Origin: Adiantum capillus-veneris
Lineage: Eukaryota > Streptophyta > Polypodiopsida > Polypodiales > Pteridaceae
Reading direction: 5' to 3'
Length of the DNA: 64,000 bases
NCBI GenBank assembly: GCA_014529385.2
Contig: CM043953.1
Span: 67,204,372-67,268,371, forward strand
Each line of letters starts with the position of its first letter. Positions within the stretch are counted from its first letter, which is position 1. Below are positions 31,670 to 42,077 of this stretch, in pieces. The notes beneath the pieces are model-generated. The model had not been told where the DNA came from, did not search any database, and saw nothing but the letters and a program-made list of their open reading frames with translations. Both the position numbers and the translations under genes were made by a program.

Positions 31670-31755
31670 GCACTTGATTTCCTCTTTGTTGAGAAAACCA
31701 TCTTCTCCAACCCTTAGATGCTGCAATGTCTCCTTCGTAAATTAATGCCCAATGC
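31670..31755 (+). repeat. 86-bp direct repeat, copy 1
   Basis: It matches 33138-33223 with two differences. In copy 2 it lies within the minus-strand pol remnant (pre-RT region). Here it directly follows the gag zinc-knuckle region, at a rearrangement junction. Confidence 0.8.
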
Positions 31756-31857
31756 ACTTGATTTCATTGGGCTTTTTGATATCCTAGCAACCTCTTCATC
31801 TAAGGGTTTTTGATGAAGTATGGTCTTATGCCCGCTTTTGAAGTGGTTAGGGGAGAT

Positions 31858-32773
31858 TGTAACGGGACTTGATTTTGAGGTGTTTTAGTAATAAATTTTG
31901 TTTTTCTAGGAAGTTTTGGTCGTTTTAAAGTTAGTCCACTGTGTAGAAGGATGTGTGGATTGTTTTCGTCCAATAAAATTTCTTGATCCGGAAGGCACTT
32001 TCTGGGGCATTTTTGAAGGTGTTAACGTGGGATTTTGAAAAAGTGATGTATGAAGTGATTAAAGCCTGCGTTATAAGGAACAACTTTGGTTCTTTGAGTC
32101 TTTAGAGATTTTGATGTTTTGATGCTCGTTGAGGGCCAAAGATTAAGAAAAAAGTGGGATTTGCTGTTTTTGCATCATTTTTGTAGAAAATGCTGTTTTA
32201 CAGGTTGATTTTCAGCAAATCAGAGCAGGCTATGAAAATTTTCCATCACATAGCTGTCGAAGAGCACAGCAAGGGCAACAAGATTGTGTGAGACGGACTT
32301 GGGCTGTTTTGGCTCCGTTTGGGAGTTATGTTTGGTTGAAGACAGCTGAAAATTTTGTGGACTTCAAAAAAGTTTCAAAAATCTAACCTTTACGGATCAC
32401 TTCGCGATCATGTTTTTACCTTGTTCTCGTAGGTATACTTGGTGCGCAAGTCGAGTCGACCGAACGCCAAAAATAGAAAAGCGGCTATTTTGAGAGGTCG
32501 CATGCTTTCGGAGGAAAAATCAGAATAGAAGGACGAGTGGTACGTTTTGGGGATCATTCACCGATCTCTCTTCTGCGAGTGCGAGTGAGAGTGCGAGTGC
32601 GAGTGAGACGCTGCATGCAAGCGAATTGAAGCTCGGGGGTGTTCGGGAGGTTTGAGCTCCGTACAACGGAGTGCGCCCATATATTTTGCTCCTCTGTTGT
32701 ATCAAACACTATCAATACAAAGATTTCTTCCTCTGTTTTTGCTGTCTATCTCTATTATTCTGTTCCTGTGACA
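31858..32773 (+). repeat. Probable solo or truncated LTR in element E
   Basis: A purine tract (AGGGGAGA) precedes TGTAACGGGACTTG, and the segment ends CCTGTGACA where minus-strand RNase H coding sequence starts. It contains GAGTGC tandem units (about 32575-32610). There is no second copy in the window and no target duplication was seen, so both edges are inferred. Confidence 0.4.
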
Positions 32774-33506
32774 ACAACCTTCTTCAAGGTAGGAGCCTCA
32801 AGAAGCATTTGCTTTAGCTTCTTGATAGCCTTCATATGAACTTCTTCCCAAACAAACCTCTTTCCTTTACTTACAGTACAATTTTCTTTGGAACAGTGAA
32901 CCATCGATTGGAGTATGGCACACACGATGGCTCCAAATTCCCATTTGTATCTTCTCATTAAGCATAATGGATAAGCTTTGGCAAGTGAGCGTTAGGAACT
33001 GGAAAAGGACGTAAGCTCCATGGCATGTGAGGAACAGTGAATATAACCATAGGTGAAACAACACTCGGATCCAGACACCCAATCTCACTTGGCTCAAAAG
33101 AAAAAGCTTTACTGTGTTTCTTGAGCATACCTTGAAAGCACTTGATTTCCTCTTTGTTGAGAAAACCATCTTCTCCTACCCTTAGATGCTGCAATGTCTC
33201 CTTGGTAAATTAATGCCCAATGCTATTTGGATCCTTGAGCATAGGTTGTCAATAAGCTTCTTTGATCACCCTTTCACTTCCTTCTGGTAGAGGTGTAGCC
33301 ACTAGTCTCATTTTCTTTGCAATTGTCTTGTACTTTGTCTCTACCTGTGCTTCAAGTGCTTTACCCAAGTCATCTTCAATATGCATAAGTGCCTCGTATA
33401 TGTCCATAGGCTTCATACATATCCACTGAGTGCACTTTAACAACTTCAATTCCACTTTGTAACCTCTATTACCTGATATCCTCAAGCTCTGACATAGTGT
33501 CAACAT
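32774..33506 (-). pseudogene. Element E pol remnant: pre-RT, RT start and RNase H piece
   Basis: On the minus strand, from 33506: KYKTIAKKMRLVATPLPEGS, then (33194-32958) GEDGFLNKEEIKCFQGMLKK, EIGCLDPSVVSPMVIFTVPH and RPFPVPNAHLPKLI, which is the region just before RT motif 1. Then LNEKIQMGIW. After that it jumps to RFVWEEVHMKAIKKLKQMLL and EAPTLKKVV of the RNase H, so most of RT is missing. Orientation is opposite to the gag at 30746-31668. Confidence 0.65.
33138..33223 (+). repeat. 86-bp direct repeat, copy 2
   Basis: See 31670-31755. This copy is in its natural coding context (minus strand). Confidence 0.8.
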
Positions 33507-33950
33507 AAGAAATCTCTTTGAAGATTCTTAAAATCAAATCATCTGGTTCAAGCACATCACATACCTGCAATTCACTTTGAATACTTGAAACATATTGTTT
33601 CTCCTACTTAGGTAAATCATTAAATTTTTTGTAAGATACTACACCCTCAGATGTCAATCCCAAATCCTAAAGAGAAGGTTTCTCTTTGCAAGATATTATC
33701 CTCGCTTGTGCCACCATAGTCCCCCTTTATAGTGGCAACCCAAGAAATGATAAAGCATCTCTACAACATGAGCAAAATGTGGTAGCCAAATAAAATAGAA
33801 TACACATGCACCAAAAAACCGATGGACTTCAGTAATCAAAGAGCACATTTCCTTCATCTTTTGAATAGCTTCAACCTTAGCTAGACTCCACCTTCTACCT
33901 TATGGACTACACATATGCCCCACAATTAAAACCTCTTTAGCACCAAAAGT
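33507..33950 (-). other. Decayed pol sequence, no open frame
   Basis: This lies between two pol pieces and is probably protease and spacer of the same element. No motif is readable. Confidence 0.35.
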
Positions 33951-34202
33951 TTATTTTTGCCCTGAAAGTGGGAAGTTAACTTCTTGAAGCCTGGAAAAAT
34001 TAGCATCACAGTCAGCAATATGTTGAGCAACAAACCGCCGACACCCCCTCTGATCTTTTACCTCGTCTTTTGATCCTTCTTCACATCCTTTAATTGGTAG
34101 ATCATCAATGAAAGGCATGGTAATATGAGGTATAAAGTCCCTCAATACCTGATTCATATCGTTCATCATATGAGCTACATAATTAGTAGCACCATGTGGC
34201 AT
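33951..34202 (-). pseudogene. Element E reverse transcriptase core fragment
   Basis: This reads PHGATNYVAHMMNDMNQVLR, then MPFIDDLPIKGCEEGSKDE and CRRFVAQHIADC. It is the RT block with the F-x-DD catalytic pair (here FIDD). In coding order this block should follow the pieces at 33506-32958, but it lies before them, so the region is rearranged. Confidence 0.65.
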
Positions 34203-34212
34203 GTCTTTACGG

Positions 34213-36004
34213 CTTGAAGTGCTCTACCGACATGTCATTACGGCTTGTCGATTAGAGCTATGGTGAAGAATTTATAGTAACTGCAAATGAGGGGACATAA
34301 ATGAAATGAATCCATAGGCCTAAAGTGATCACTTTGTGGAGCACATCAGTCTTTTCAGATCAGTGATCGGAGTTCTAGTTACCAAGATATTGATCGTTAA
34401 AGATTCATCGGGAGCCGGTTCCGTACTAGTCTAGTCCACTCTCTGTGTATGCCATCTAGGAGTTTTGATCTTCATCCAGGTTTTGGAATGTGGTACATTA
34501 AATGCTCAAGGAGAATCTTGTGTGGAATGTCATGTCATATAGTGCATTGAAAGCAGGGTATATTGCAAGTAGCACTACGGTAATTGATCTGTATGCCGAA
34601 TGTGGTGATTGATAGTACCTGGCTAGCAACAACAAAGCTCTGGTGCTCTTTAGCTGAATGCGAAGGGAATGTCTTTCACCAAATGAAATCACTATACTTT
34701 TATCTTGAATACATGTAGAATTATTTGTGATGTTGATATGAGCAATAGAATTCGCAATGATATTGTGAATCAAGGCTACTAAAAGTCAAATATGTGTGAG
34801 GCAATGAATGCTTTGGTCTGTGTGCATCCCAAATGGGTGCAACTTAATGCCTTGGTGGACATATATGTCCAATGTGGTGCCCATTGGGGGCAAAGGCCCC
34901 AAAAAGCAAGGAGTCGGCTGCCCGTGGGATGTCCACCCAATTAAGAAGGGTTTGGAGATTGAGTGTTAAGGGGAGAAAAACAAAATAAAAGAGAGGAGAT
35001 GGCAACATGCAGCAAGGTAGGCCGGAGGGAAGGAGGAAAACGCTTGTGCATGCCAAAAGGTTGCTCAAATGAGCGCACTCATGAAGCAAACAATGCTCCA
35101 GACCACATGGTGACTAAATGTGGCACAGCTCCCGGTAAATTTGGATAAGGCCGTAAATCTCGGGTTGCCATGTCATCATGGAGTTTCACACGCCTTGTCT
35201 CAATGATGTGACAACCAAAGTGGGACGAGCCTAAAAATAGAGTGGAAGGAAACAAGGACAAGAGGGGATTAGAGGGCATGAACGCAGGGAAATATTTTGG
35301 TTGCTCTCTGGTTCTCAAAGAAAGAAGGGTTTCTCTCTCGTTCTTGAAGCAAGAAGGGCTTTCTCTCTCTCGCTCGCTCTCGGCACCAGGAAAGGGGAGG
35401 AAGACTCTCTCTCTCGCTCTCGGATGCAAGCTAGAGGTCTCTCTCTCTCTCTCTCGTTTGCGGGACAAGTGAGAGGCAACTCCCTCTTTTGCTCTTGGAG
35501 ATAAGCACGGAGTCAGCGGAGGAGATAAGCAAGGAGTCAAAGGAAGAAAGTCAAAGCTAAGCAAGAAGGACTCTTTTTCTCTCTTGTGGAGAGGAAGCCA
35601 TTTTTTATCAAGAATATAAGTAGTAAGAGGTAGATTCGGTAGCACGAGGAATTTTTTTGCGGGCAATTCATCATGATTAGCCTTATGTTCGTCAACAACG
35701 ATCATCGACGGACATTTTGAATGAGTGCATGCTAAACTAATTTGACCTAGATTTTGTAAATGGGAGCTTAAAGTCCTTAATTTGCAACTAATTAAGTTAA
35801 TGATGCTATTAACAGCACTGCCTTGGATATTGTGCATTAAATTTTGTCGGCATCATAAAATTCAAGTATTTTGGCATTTTGTTCCTGCTCCAAATAGATT
35901 ACTTGAGAATTGTTCGGTGTGGTGCATCTTTTATTTCTCTCTTCTCCCACAATTAGGAGCCCGATGCTGACCCCACTCACGTTTTGAACACATATTCCAT
36001 GAGA
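34213..36004 (+). repeat. Repeat F2, LTR-like copy with PPR-like sequence
   Basis: It matches F1 (26440-27084 plus 29963-30700) without the T insertion. F2 carries about 345 extra bases (34280-34625). PPR-like codons at 34693-34840 read ILNTC, DVDMSNRIRNDIV, MNALV-x-VHPK. It ends CACATATTCCATGAGA and is not followed by a primer site, as expected for a 3' or solo LTR. Long minus-strand frames (35079-35837) lie in CT-rich DNA and are not supported. Confidence 0.6.
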
Positions 36005-36321
36005 CCGCAGTGGTATTTGTGCGTGAGTGGGTGATCTTGTCAGCGATAGGTGCATTGGTTGGAACACATGCACGGCTCTACTAGTGTATATTGTTTTTCT
36101 TGAAGGTGTTTTTGAGAGGAAAGGGGTGTTGTGAATACCCCAAGCTATATAGGGGAAACTATTTATGTTTTGGATGTATTCCTCATCCTCCCTCTCCATC
36201 TTCTATTTACACCATTGAGGAGCACAATGATTGCTCTGAGTTAAGTGAAGAGAAGTAGTCTTTGGTGTTGGTCGGCATCGAGTCTTGAAGATATGGACCC
36301 ATTTTTATAGGTGAAGAGAAC
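36005..36321. other. No gene seen
   Basis: Spacer between F2 and the gag of element D; it may be element D leader. Confidence 0.3.
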
Positions 36322-36673
36322 CCTAACTAGTGGGTTGCAGATTTTGAGTTTTATATGCTATCATTCTGTATGCAAAACAAGGACAACAAGGTGCAGACAT
36401 TCCCGTTGGTGATGTGCGGCAAAACAAAGGTATGGTACGAAGCTTTGAAAGGTGAGTCTATGCATGCTTGTCCGGCTCTAGGGGCGTGTTTCCTACATGA
36501 TTTCCACAAAGAGGCATCCCCAGTCAACATGGATGCCAAACTGAAGGCACTCAAGCAGAATGTAATTCAAGAATTTAGTTTGTTTTTGGATCTATTTGAA
36601 GTGTGTTGGGAAGATTTAGTGGGTGCCATGCAATCGGCCAATGGAAACTACTTCAAACTGGATAAATTCATGG
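36322..36673 (+). pseudogene. gag: Element D gag, 5' part (split by element B)
   Basis: The frame runs through DFEFYMLSFCMQNKDNKVQ, LVMCGKTKVWYEALKGES, FHDFHKEAS-like and YFKLDKF, and aligns with gag of A (LANFKMSC, ASTWFDSLPE, FKKYFF). Element B interrupts it at 36674. Removing B and one ATGG copy rejoins the frame at 47669 as KFM then AWLHPKVRAKVDFE, the next gag block (A has FIAGLFPDLKVKVE). Confidence 0.75.
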
Positions 36674-37972
36674 TGATGGGGGATTTTCACAAGCCAAGCT
36701 CCCATACCCCTCTTCTCTCGTCCCCACCCCATGAAAACCCCCTCTTAGGGAGGGAGTGATAAAAGACATTGGAAAAAAGTAAGAAAAAAATAAAGTATGA
36801 TTATGTAAATATATGAGAAAGGTAAAATAGGCCACCTCATGCCTGCCGGGCAGCCCATCCCCACCTTGCCTCCTTTTTCTTCACTATTGCCCTGCCGTGT
36901 GTCCCTTTTCCTCTCCTCCACTCAAAAGGTCAACCCCCTCTCTCTTCCCCTTGTCCTTTCTCCTCAATCTACCCCACCTCTCACCAATAATGCATTATAA
37001 CTCACCAATAATGCACCAACTCACATGCAACTTACCCTATCCTCCAAAATAGTATACCCCACCCCCTCTTTCTCTCTCCTATCATATCCCATGACCCAAA
37101 TACCCCCCTCTCTCTCTAAAGGGAGCCATGTCTCTTGTCTTGTAGCTAAATAACCTCCCCCACACTCACACACACTCAGTTTCACTGGAAAAGGTGCCCA
37201 CAGACCCATCCCCACCCGGTGGTTACCTGATTTTTCTTGTGTTCACACACATCTGCACACAGATTCACCTCTGAACACACTCCCCTCTCTCCCCTCTTGT
37301 AATTACTTTATTCTCCATGTCACCTCTCACTTTTTTTCATCAACCCATTTCTCTCTCTTAGTCTCTCTCTCATGAGACTGCTGTTCTAGCACATATACAC
37401 ACAACCAGACAAGTGGGGCCCACAGTCACATGGCGTATGTAGATAATGATTTCTTCATTTCTAAATTCTAGAATTTCTCCCCCCTCCTCCCCTATATAAA
37501 GAGGGGTCACCATCACACAAAAACACACAACATCACCAAAGAACACACTATGCACTGTGTGTGCCTAGTGCACACACACACACGCACACCATCACCATCA
37601 CCGCAATCACCATGCTTGTCTTGAGCATGACCTCTACACCCTTGGCTATGGAAGATGAAGGGAAACTAAATGAAGGATGATTGCCATAATCCAGGTGTGA
37701 GTCTTCGCCATCAACTCCCACCTATTTGCCATGTGCTCTACCACTCTCTCCCTCCTCATTCCCCTACCCTATGCTCCCCATTTCATCGCCTAATTCTCTA
37801 AATAAAGCTTGAGGTTTTGTGAGTATGTTTTCTTGCAATGTTTTGCACATGTGAGGTGTGCGGAATCGCCACCTAGTCTTGTGTTTTGGAGTGAGCTTGT
37901 GTATGTGTGAAGGGTGTGCGGATTCGCCATCCTTTTGTGATGCCTAAGTACTAAGCCGCTATACCCCCTCCC

Positions 37973-38009
<37 letters not shown>

Positions 38010-38221
38010 TGATCTCATTCCCTTTCCCTTTCATCATTACTCCCAAGCATCCATCTCTCTTGGATGAAAACTTTGTTATGGTGGTGTGTTGTTTGCGTCC
38101 TAGCCGCTGAAGCTAGGTGGTGCCCCCCCTATTTGCTTTACCATGACAGGCTCGAGGCGCGCCATTCGGTCCCCGGTGTTTTAGAGGTCGTCGGGGTTCG
38201 GGGTTCGCTTTGCTCCCGTCA
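36674..38221 (+). repeat. LTR1 of element B (1548 bp)
   Basis: It starts TGATGGGGGATTTTCACAAG and ends GCTCCCGTCA. TATA box TATATAAA is at 37493-37500; a (CT)n run lies near 37977-38006. It shares with LTR2, but not LTR3, a 21-base duplication around CACCAATAATGCATTATAAC. Confidence 0.9.
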
Positions 38222-38446
38222 TGAAAAAGTATGTCAATGGAAGCTACCAACTTATGGAGGCTGATGGAAAACTTCATAAAACCAGGGTAAATGGTTGGCG
38301 ACCTAAACCTTATTTTCTTCAATTTGACCAGGCTCCACCTATTGACATTCCAGATGAGGACACACCATCAGCCGCCACCTCCGATGATAATGATCAAACA
38401 GATGAGCTACAGACATGAATGCCTCTAGCCAAAAGGGGAGGGCTAA
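38222..38446 (+). pseudogene. Pol 3' tail left between LTR1 and LTR2
   Basis: This is almost identical to 45918-46141, the last 65 codons of element B pol (YVNGSYQLMEADGKLHKTRV through TDELQT), plus the purine tract AAAAGGGGAGGGCTAA. The coding change is RPKPY versus RLKPY. The junction to LTR1 is GTCAT|GAAAAAG. Confidence 0.9.
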
Positions 38447-39745
38447 TGATGGGGGATTTTCACAAGCCAAGCTCCCATACCCCTCTTCTCTCGTCCCCAC
38501 CCCATGAAAACCCCCTCTTAGGGAGGGAGTGATAAAAGACATTGGAAAAAAGTAAGAAAGAAATAAATTATGATTATGTAAATATATGAGAAAGGTAAAA
38601 TAAGCCACCTAATGCCTGCGGGGCAGCCCATCCCCACCTTGCCTCCTTTTTCTTCATTGTTGCCCCGCCGTGTGTCCCTTTTCCTCTCCTCCACTCAAAA
38701 GGTCAACCCCCTCTCTGTTCCCCTTGTCCTTTCTCTTCAAGCTACCCCACCTCTCACCAATAATGCATTATAACTCACCAATAATGCACCAACTCACATG
38801 CAGCTTACCCTATCTTCCAAAATAGTATACCCCACCCCCTCTTTCTCTCTCCTATCATATCCCATGACCCAAATACCCCCCTCTCTCTCTAAAGGGCGCC
38901 ATGTCTCTTGTCTTGTAGCTAAATAGCCTCCCCCACACTCACACACACTCAGTTTCACTGAAAAAGGTGCCCACAGACCCATCCCCACCCGATGGTTACA
39001 TGATTTTTCTTGTGTTCACACACATCTGCACACAGATTCACCTCTGAACACACTCCCCTCTCTCCCCTCTTGTAATTACTTTATTCTCCATGTCACCTCT
39101 CACTTTTTTTCATCAACCCATCTCTCTCTCTTAGTCTCTCTCTCATGAGACTGCTGTTCTAGCACATATACACACAACCAGACAAGTGGGGCCCACAGTC
39201 ACATGGCGTATGTAGATAATGATTTCTTCATTTCTAAATTCTAGAATTTCTCCCCCCTCCTCCCCTATATAAAGAGGGGTCACCATCACACAAAAACACA
39301 CAACATCACCAAAGAACACACTATGCACTGTGTGTGCCTAGTGCACACACACACACGCACACCATCACCATCACCGCAATCACCATGCTTGTCTTGAGCA
39401 TGACCTCTACACCCTTGGCTATGGAAGATGAAGGGCAACTAAATGAAGGATGATGGCCATAATCCACGTGCGAGTCTTCGCCATCAACTCCCACCTATCT
39501 GCCATGTGCTCTACCACTCTCTCCCTCCTCATTCCCCTACCCTATGCTCCCCATTTCATCGCCTAATTCTCTAAATAAAGCTTGAGGTTTTGTGAGTATG
39601 TTTTCTTGCAATGTTTTGCACATGTGAGGTGTGCGGAATCTCCACCTAGTCTTGTGTTTTGGAGTGATCTTGTGTATGTGTGAAGGGTGTGCGGATTCGC
39701 CATCCTTTTGTGATGCCTAAGTACTAAGCCGCTATACCCCCTCCC

Positions 39746-39792
<47 letters not shown>

Positions 39793-40004
39793 TGATCTCA
39801 TTCCCTTTCCCTTTCATCATTACTCCCAAGCATCCATCTCTCTTGGATGAAAACTTTGTTATGGTGGTGTGTTGTTTGCGTCCTAGCCGCTGAAGCTAGG
39901 TGGTGCCCCCCCTGTTTGCTTTACCATGACAGGCTCGAGGCGCGCCATTCGGTCCCCGGTGTTTTAGAGCCCGTCGGGGTTCGGGGTTCGCTTGGCTCCC
40001 GTCA
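38447..40004 (+). repeat. LTR2 of element B (1558 bp), 5' LTR of the internal region
   Basis: It has the same ends as LTR1 and is followed by the primer site. TATA box at 39266-39273; the (CT)n run near 39748-39789 is the longest of the three. Confidence 0.9.
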
Positions 40005-40006
40005 TT

Positions 40007-40024
40007 TGGTGCCCCCACGGAGGA
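40007..40024 (+). other. Primer-binding site of element B
   Basis: TGGTGCCCCCACGGAGGA, identical to element A, lies 2 bases after LTR2. Confidence 0.7.
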
Positions 40025-40077
40025 TCTTTTCATGAAACCCTTCAGTTTACAAGACTGAAACCCCTAAACTATTGTGA

Positions 40078-40341
40078 ATGGATGAATGGCTAGCAGGATT
40101 TGCTAATTAGACGACAGAAGAAGAAGAGCTCCAAGCACAACTAGACGAACTCCGCATCTCCATCGAAGCTCGAGTGCCAGGCGTAACGGTAATCGATTTG
40201 CAGTGGGAGAGTCAACCAACACGCCAAACCCAGTGGATATACATAGGCCAAGTGCCAAGAAGAAGAAGGAGAAGGACGAAACCATGTCCGCAACCTACAA
40301 CCAACCCACAACAACAAAATGGAAGGAGCTCTACACAATAG
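40078..40341 (+). pseudogene. Element B leader ORF with Arg-rich stretch, one stop
   Basis: ATG at 40078 reads MDEWLAGFAN, TAG (40108-40110), then EEELQAQLDELRISIEAR, PGVTVIDLQW, QWIYIGQVPRRRRRRTKP and a Gln-rich end at TAG 40339. It has an acidic, coiled-coil-like start and a basic patch of six Arg that could bind nucleic acid or direct nuclear import. The family is unrecognised. Confidence 0.4.
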
Positions 40342-40564
40342 AGAATCAACACTATTCTACTTTGGGAATCGGGTAACTCAAGTCAGCGAGGTAATTATCA
40401 CAATCAGTTTTCAAGTCGCACGTGATGCTGTAGCACAGATAACGGAAGCATTGGCTCACACTCTCACTAGAGAAACTAGGGATCTACTGAGTTTGTTTCA
40501 AGAAAGAACACCACCCTCTCCCACAAGCTTGGACAGTGACTATGCACCTCTAAGCTTCACATGA
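40319..40564 (+). CDS. Element B leader ORF, 81 aa
   Basis: The frame contains ITISFQVARDAVAQITEALA and LTRETRDLLSLFQERT, helical in character, and ends at TGA 40562-40564. That stop overlaps the ATG of the next ORF (ATGA). It may be the damaged continuation of the frame at 40078. No known domain. Confidence 0.4.
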   Translation: MEGALHNRESTLFYFGNRVTQVSEVIITISFQVARDAVAQITEALAHTLTRETRDLLSLFQERTPPSPTSLDSDYAPLSFT

Positions 40565-40779
40565 ATCAGTACAACCTACCTCAAGACAGATCACACATAC
40601 CAACACGTGTACACTCAATCAAGGTAATACTGGATTTGAAGGCTCATTACCAGCACGTCATTGACACCATGCCGGGTGGGGAGAGGTTTTTGGAGGTTCT
40701 GGCATCAGATCAACCATTTGTCTTACCTTTGGTACAAGGCAATGTACCGTTTGAAGTTTTAATCTATGTCCTAGTATAA
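40561..40779 (+). CDS. Element B leader small ORF, homologue of the element A leader ORFs (72 aa)
   Basis: It starts at ATGA on the previous stop. The C-terminus FVLPLVQGNVPFEVLIYVLV directly before TAA aligns with the ends of the element A, C and 5924-6136 ORFs. Upstream, VHSIKVILDLKAHYQHVI parallels VHIIV-STKLQFQRVI of A. The position, just ahead of gag, is also the same. Intact here although gag and pol of B are broken. Confidence 0.6.
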   Translation: MNQYNLPQDRSHIPTRVHSIKVILDLKAHYQHVIDTMPGGERFLEVLASDQPFVLPLVQGNVPFEVLIYVLV

Positions 40780-40862
40780 GAGGGTATACACGCCTCCTTG
40801 TAAAGAAGAAAAAAACTTTTGCAAGTTAAGAAGTGTGTCTTTCTAGCTCTCTCTCAGTAATC

Positions 40863-42077
40863 ATAGCAAGTGTAGCATTTCCAACATTTAAAAGAAAGAA
40901 GGGGGAGGATCTGGTAACAGACTTCCTAGATGACTTTGAAGTAGCATGTGTAGTGAGCAACAAAGATACGGATGAATCCCGGGTTAGAATCTTTAAGCAT
41001 CTCATGAAGCTAGAAGCTAGATCATGGTACAATGAACTTCCACAAGAAACCAAGGATGACTGGGAACCCTTAAAAACCGCTTTTAAGAGGCGCTTTGGGG
41101 GAGGTACCACTTCAGAAAAGTTGTGGGACAAGTTGAGAGACTTGAAGCAGGAGGGTCTTTTAGAATATGCCACCTATGAGTCCAAATTTGTGGATTTGTG
41201 GGAATGGTGGGTTGAGTCACTGGCAAGGGGGGAAGCCGCACCCGATTTCCTAAAAAAATATTGGTTCACGCATGGCTTATGGCCGCTTCTCAAGGAGAAG
41301 GTGAAAGGTAGATTCCCGGCTACGTACAAGTTAGCCGTTGAGATTGCTCGCCTTAAGGACAAGAAGCTGCGAATGAAAGCCAAGGAAACCGAATAAACCG
41401 AAGCAGGAACATCGCGTCGACCAGCAACTACGACAACCACCATACCACCACCACCGGCTCTTGGGGTAAGAGATGACCAACAAGATATGTTGGCCCATAT
41501 TACTGACCAACTGCAGAATTTGTCTGTCCACTTAATACAGCAAGGGAGGAGTCAGGAAAGAGATCAAGACCCTGGAAGAGCACGATGACAAAACAGGGAG
41601 TATCATTGCTACAACTGCAGAGAAGATGGTCACGGTATGTACTACTGTCCCAAACCACGACAAAACTATAATAGAGGAGGTAGGAGGAACCAATTGTCAC
41701 CCCCTAGAGAAAGAACACCCCCACCCCGAGCACCACCCCCACCAACACAAATTCTACGTCCACCCCAGACACCACTACAAGCATCCATCCCACCTCTTCC
41801 ACTAGCGCCACCACCTGATCGCCTTGTAAACATCATAAGGCTAGAAGAGAAAGGAAAAGCCATAGTAGTGGATCCACCCAGAGCAAAGGAGAGGGACAAG
41901 GGTAAGGAGAAGGTAACCTTTTTAGAACCACTTGAAGTCATGACTGTGAAAAGAGCTAGGAGGGAGAAAGCTACACAATCAGATGATGAGAGAAGCATGA
42001 GAGGAGAAACTAGCAAGAGGCCATCCAGGCCACGACGGAAATTGGGCATCACCGACTTAGCTAGGGGAAAGTTCTAA
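40863..42077 (+). pseudogene. gag: Element B gag, two stops and a frameshift
   Basis: The likely start is ATA at 40863, a decayed ATG (reading x-ASVAFPTFKRKKGEDLVTDF); this is inference. Domain blocks: EARSWYNELPQETKDDWEPL, FLKKYWFTHGLWPLLKEKVK. In-frame stops are TAA at 41394 and TGA at 41586. The frame then continues through the zinc knuckle CYNCREDGHGMYYC (C-x2-C-x4-H-x4-C) and a Pro-rich then basic tail. A one-base shift near 42065-42075 moves to the pol frame, in which the gag tail (EQGPKITWPQLL, VSTRRSKTK) reads on. Confidence 0.85.

Noticed and set aside
35079-35837. 252-codon minus-strand frame
   Set aside because: It runs through CT-rich LTR sequence (Arg/Glu and Ser/Leu runs). The matching part of F1 is not open in the same way.
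37021-37555. 60-65-codon frames seen three times (about 37 kb, 39 kb, 46.5-47 kb), both strands
   Set aside because: They lie inside the three copies of the element B LTR. The repeat explains the recurrence and differences between copies do not look codon-constrained.
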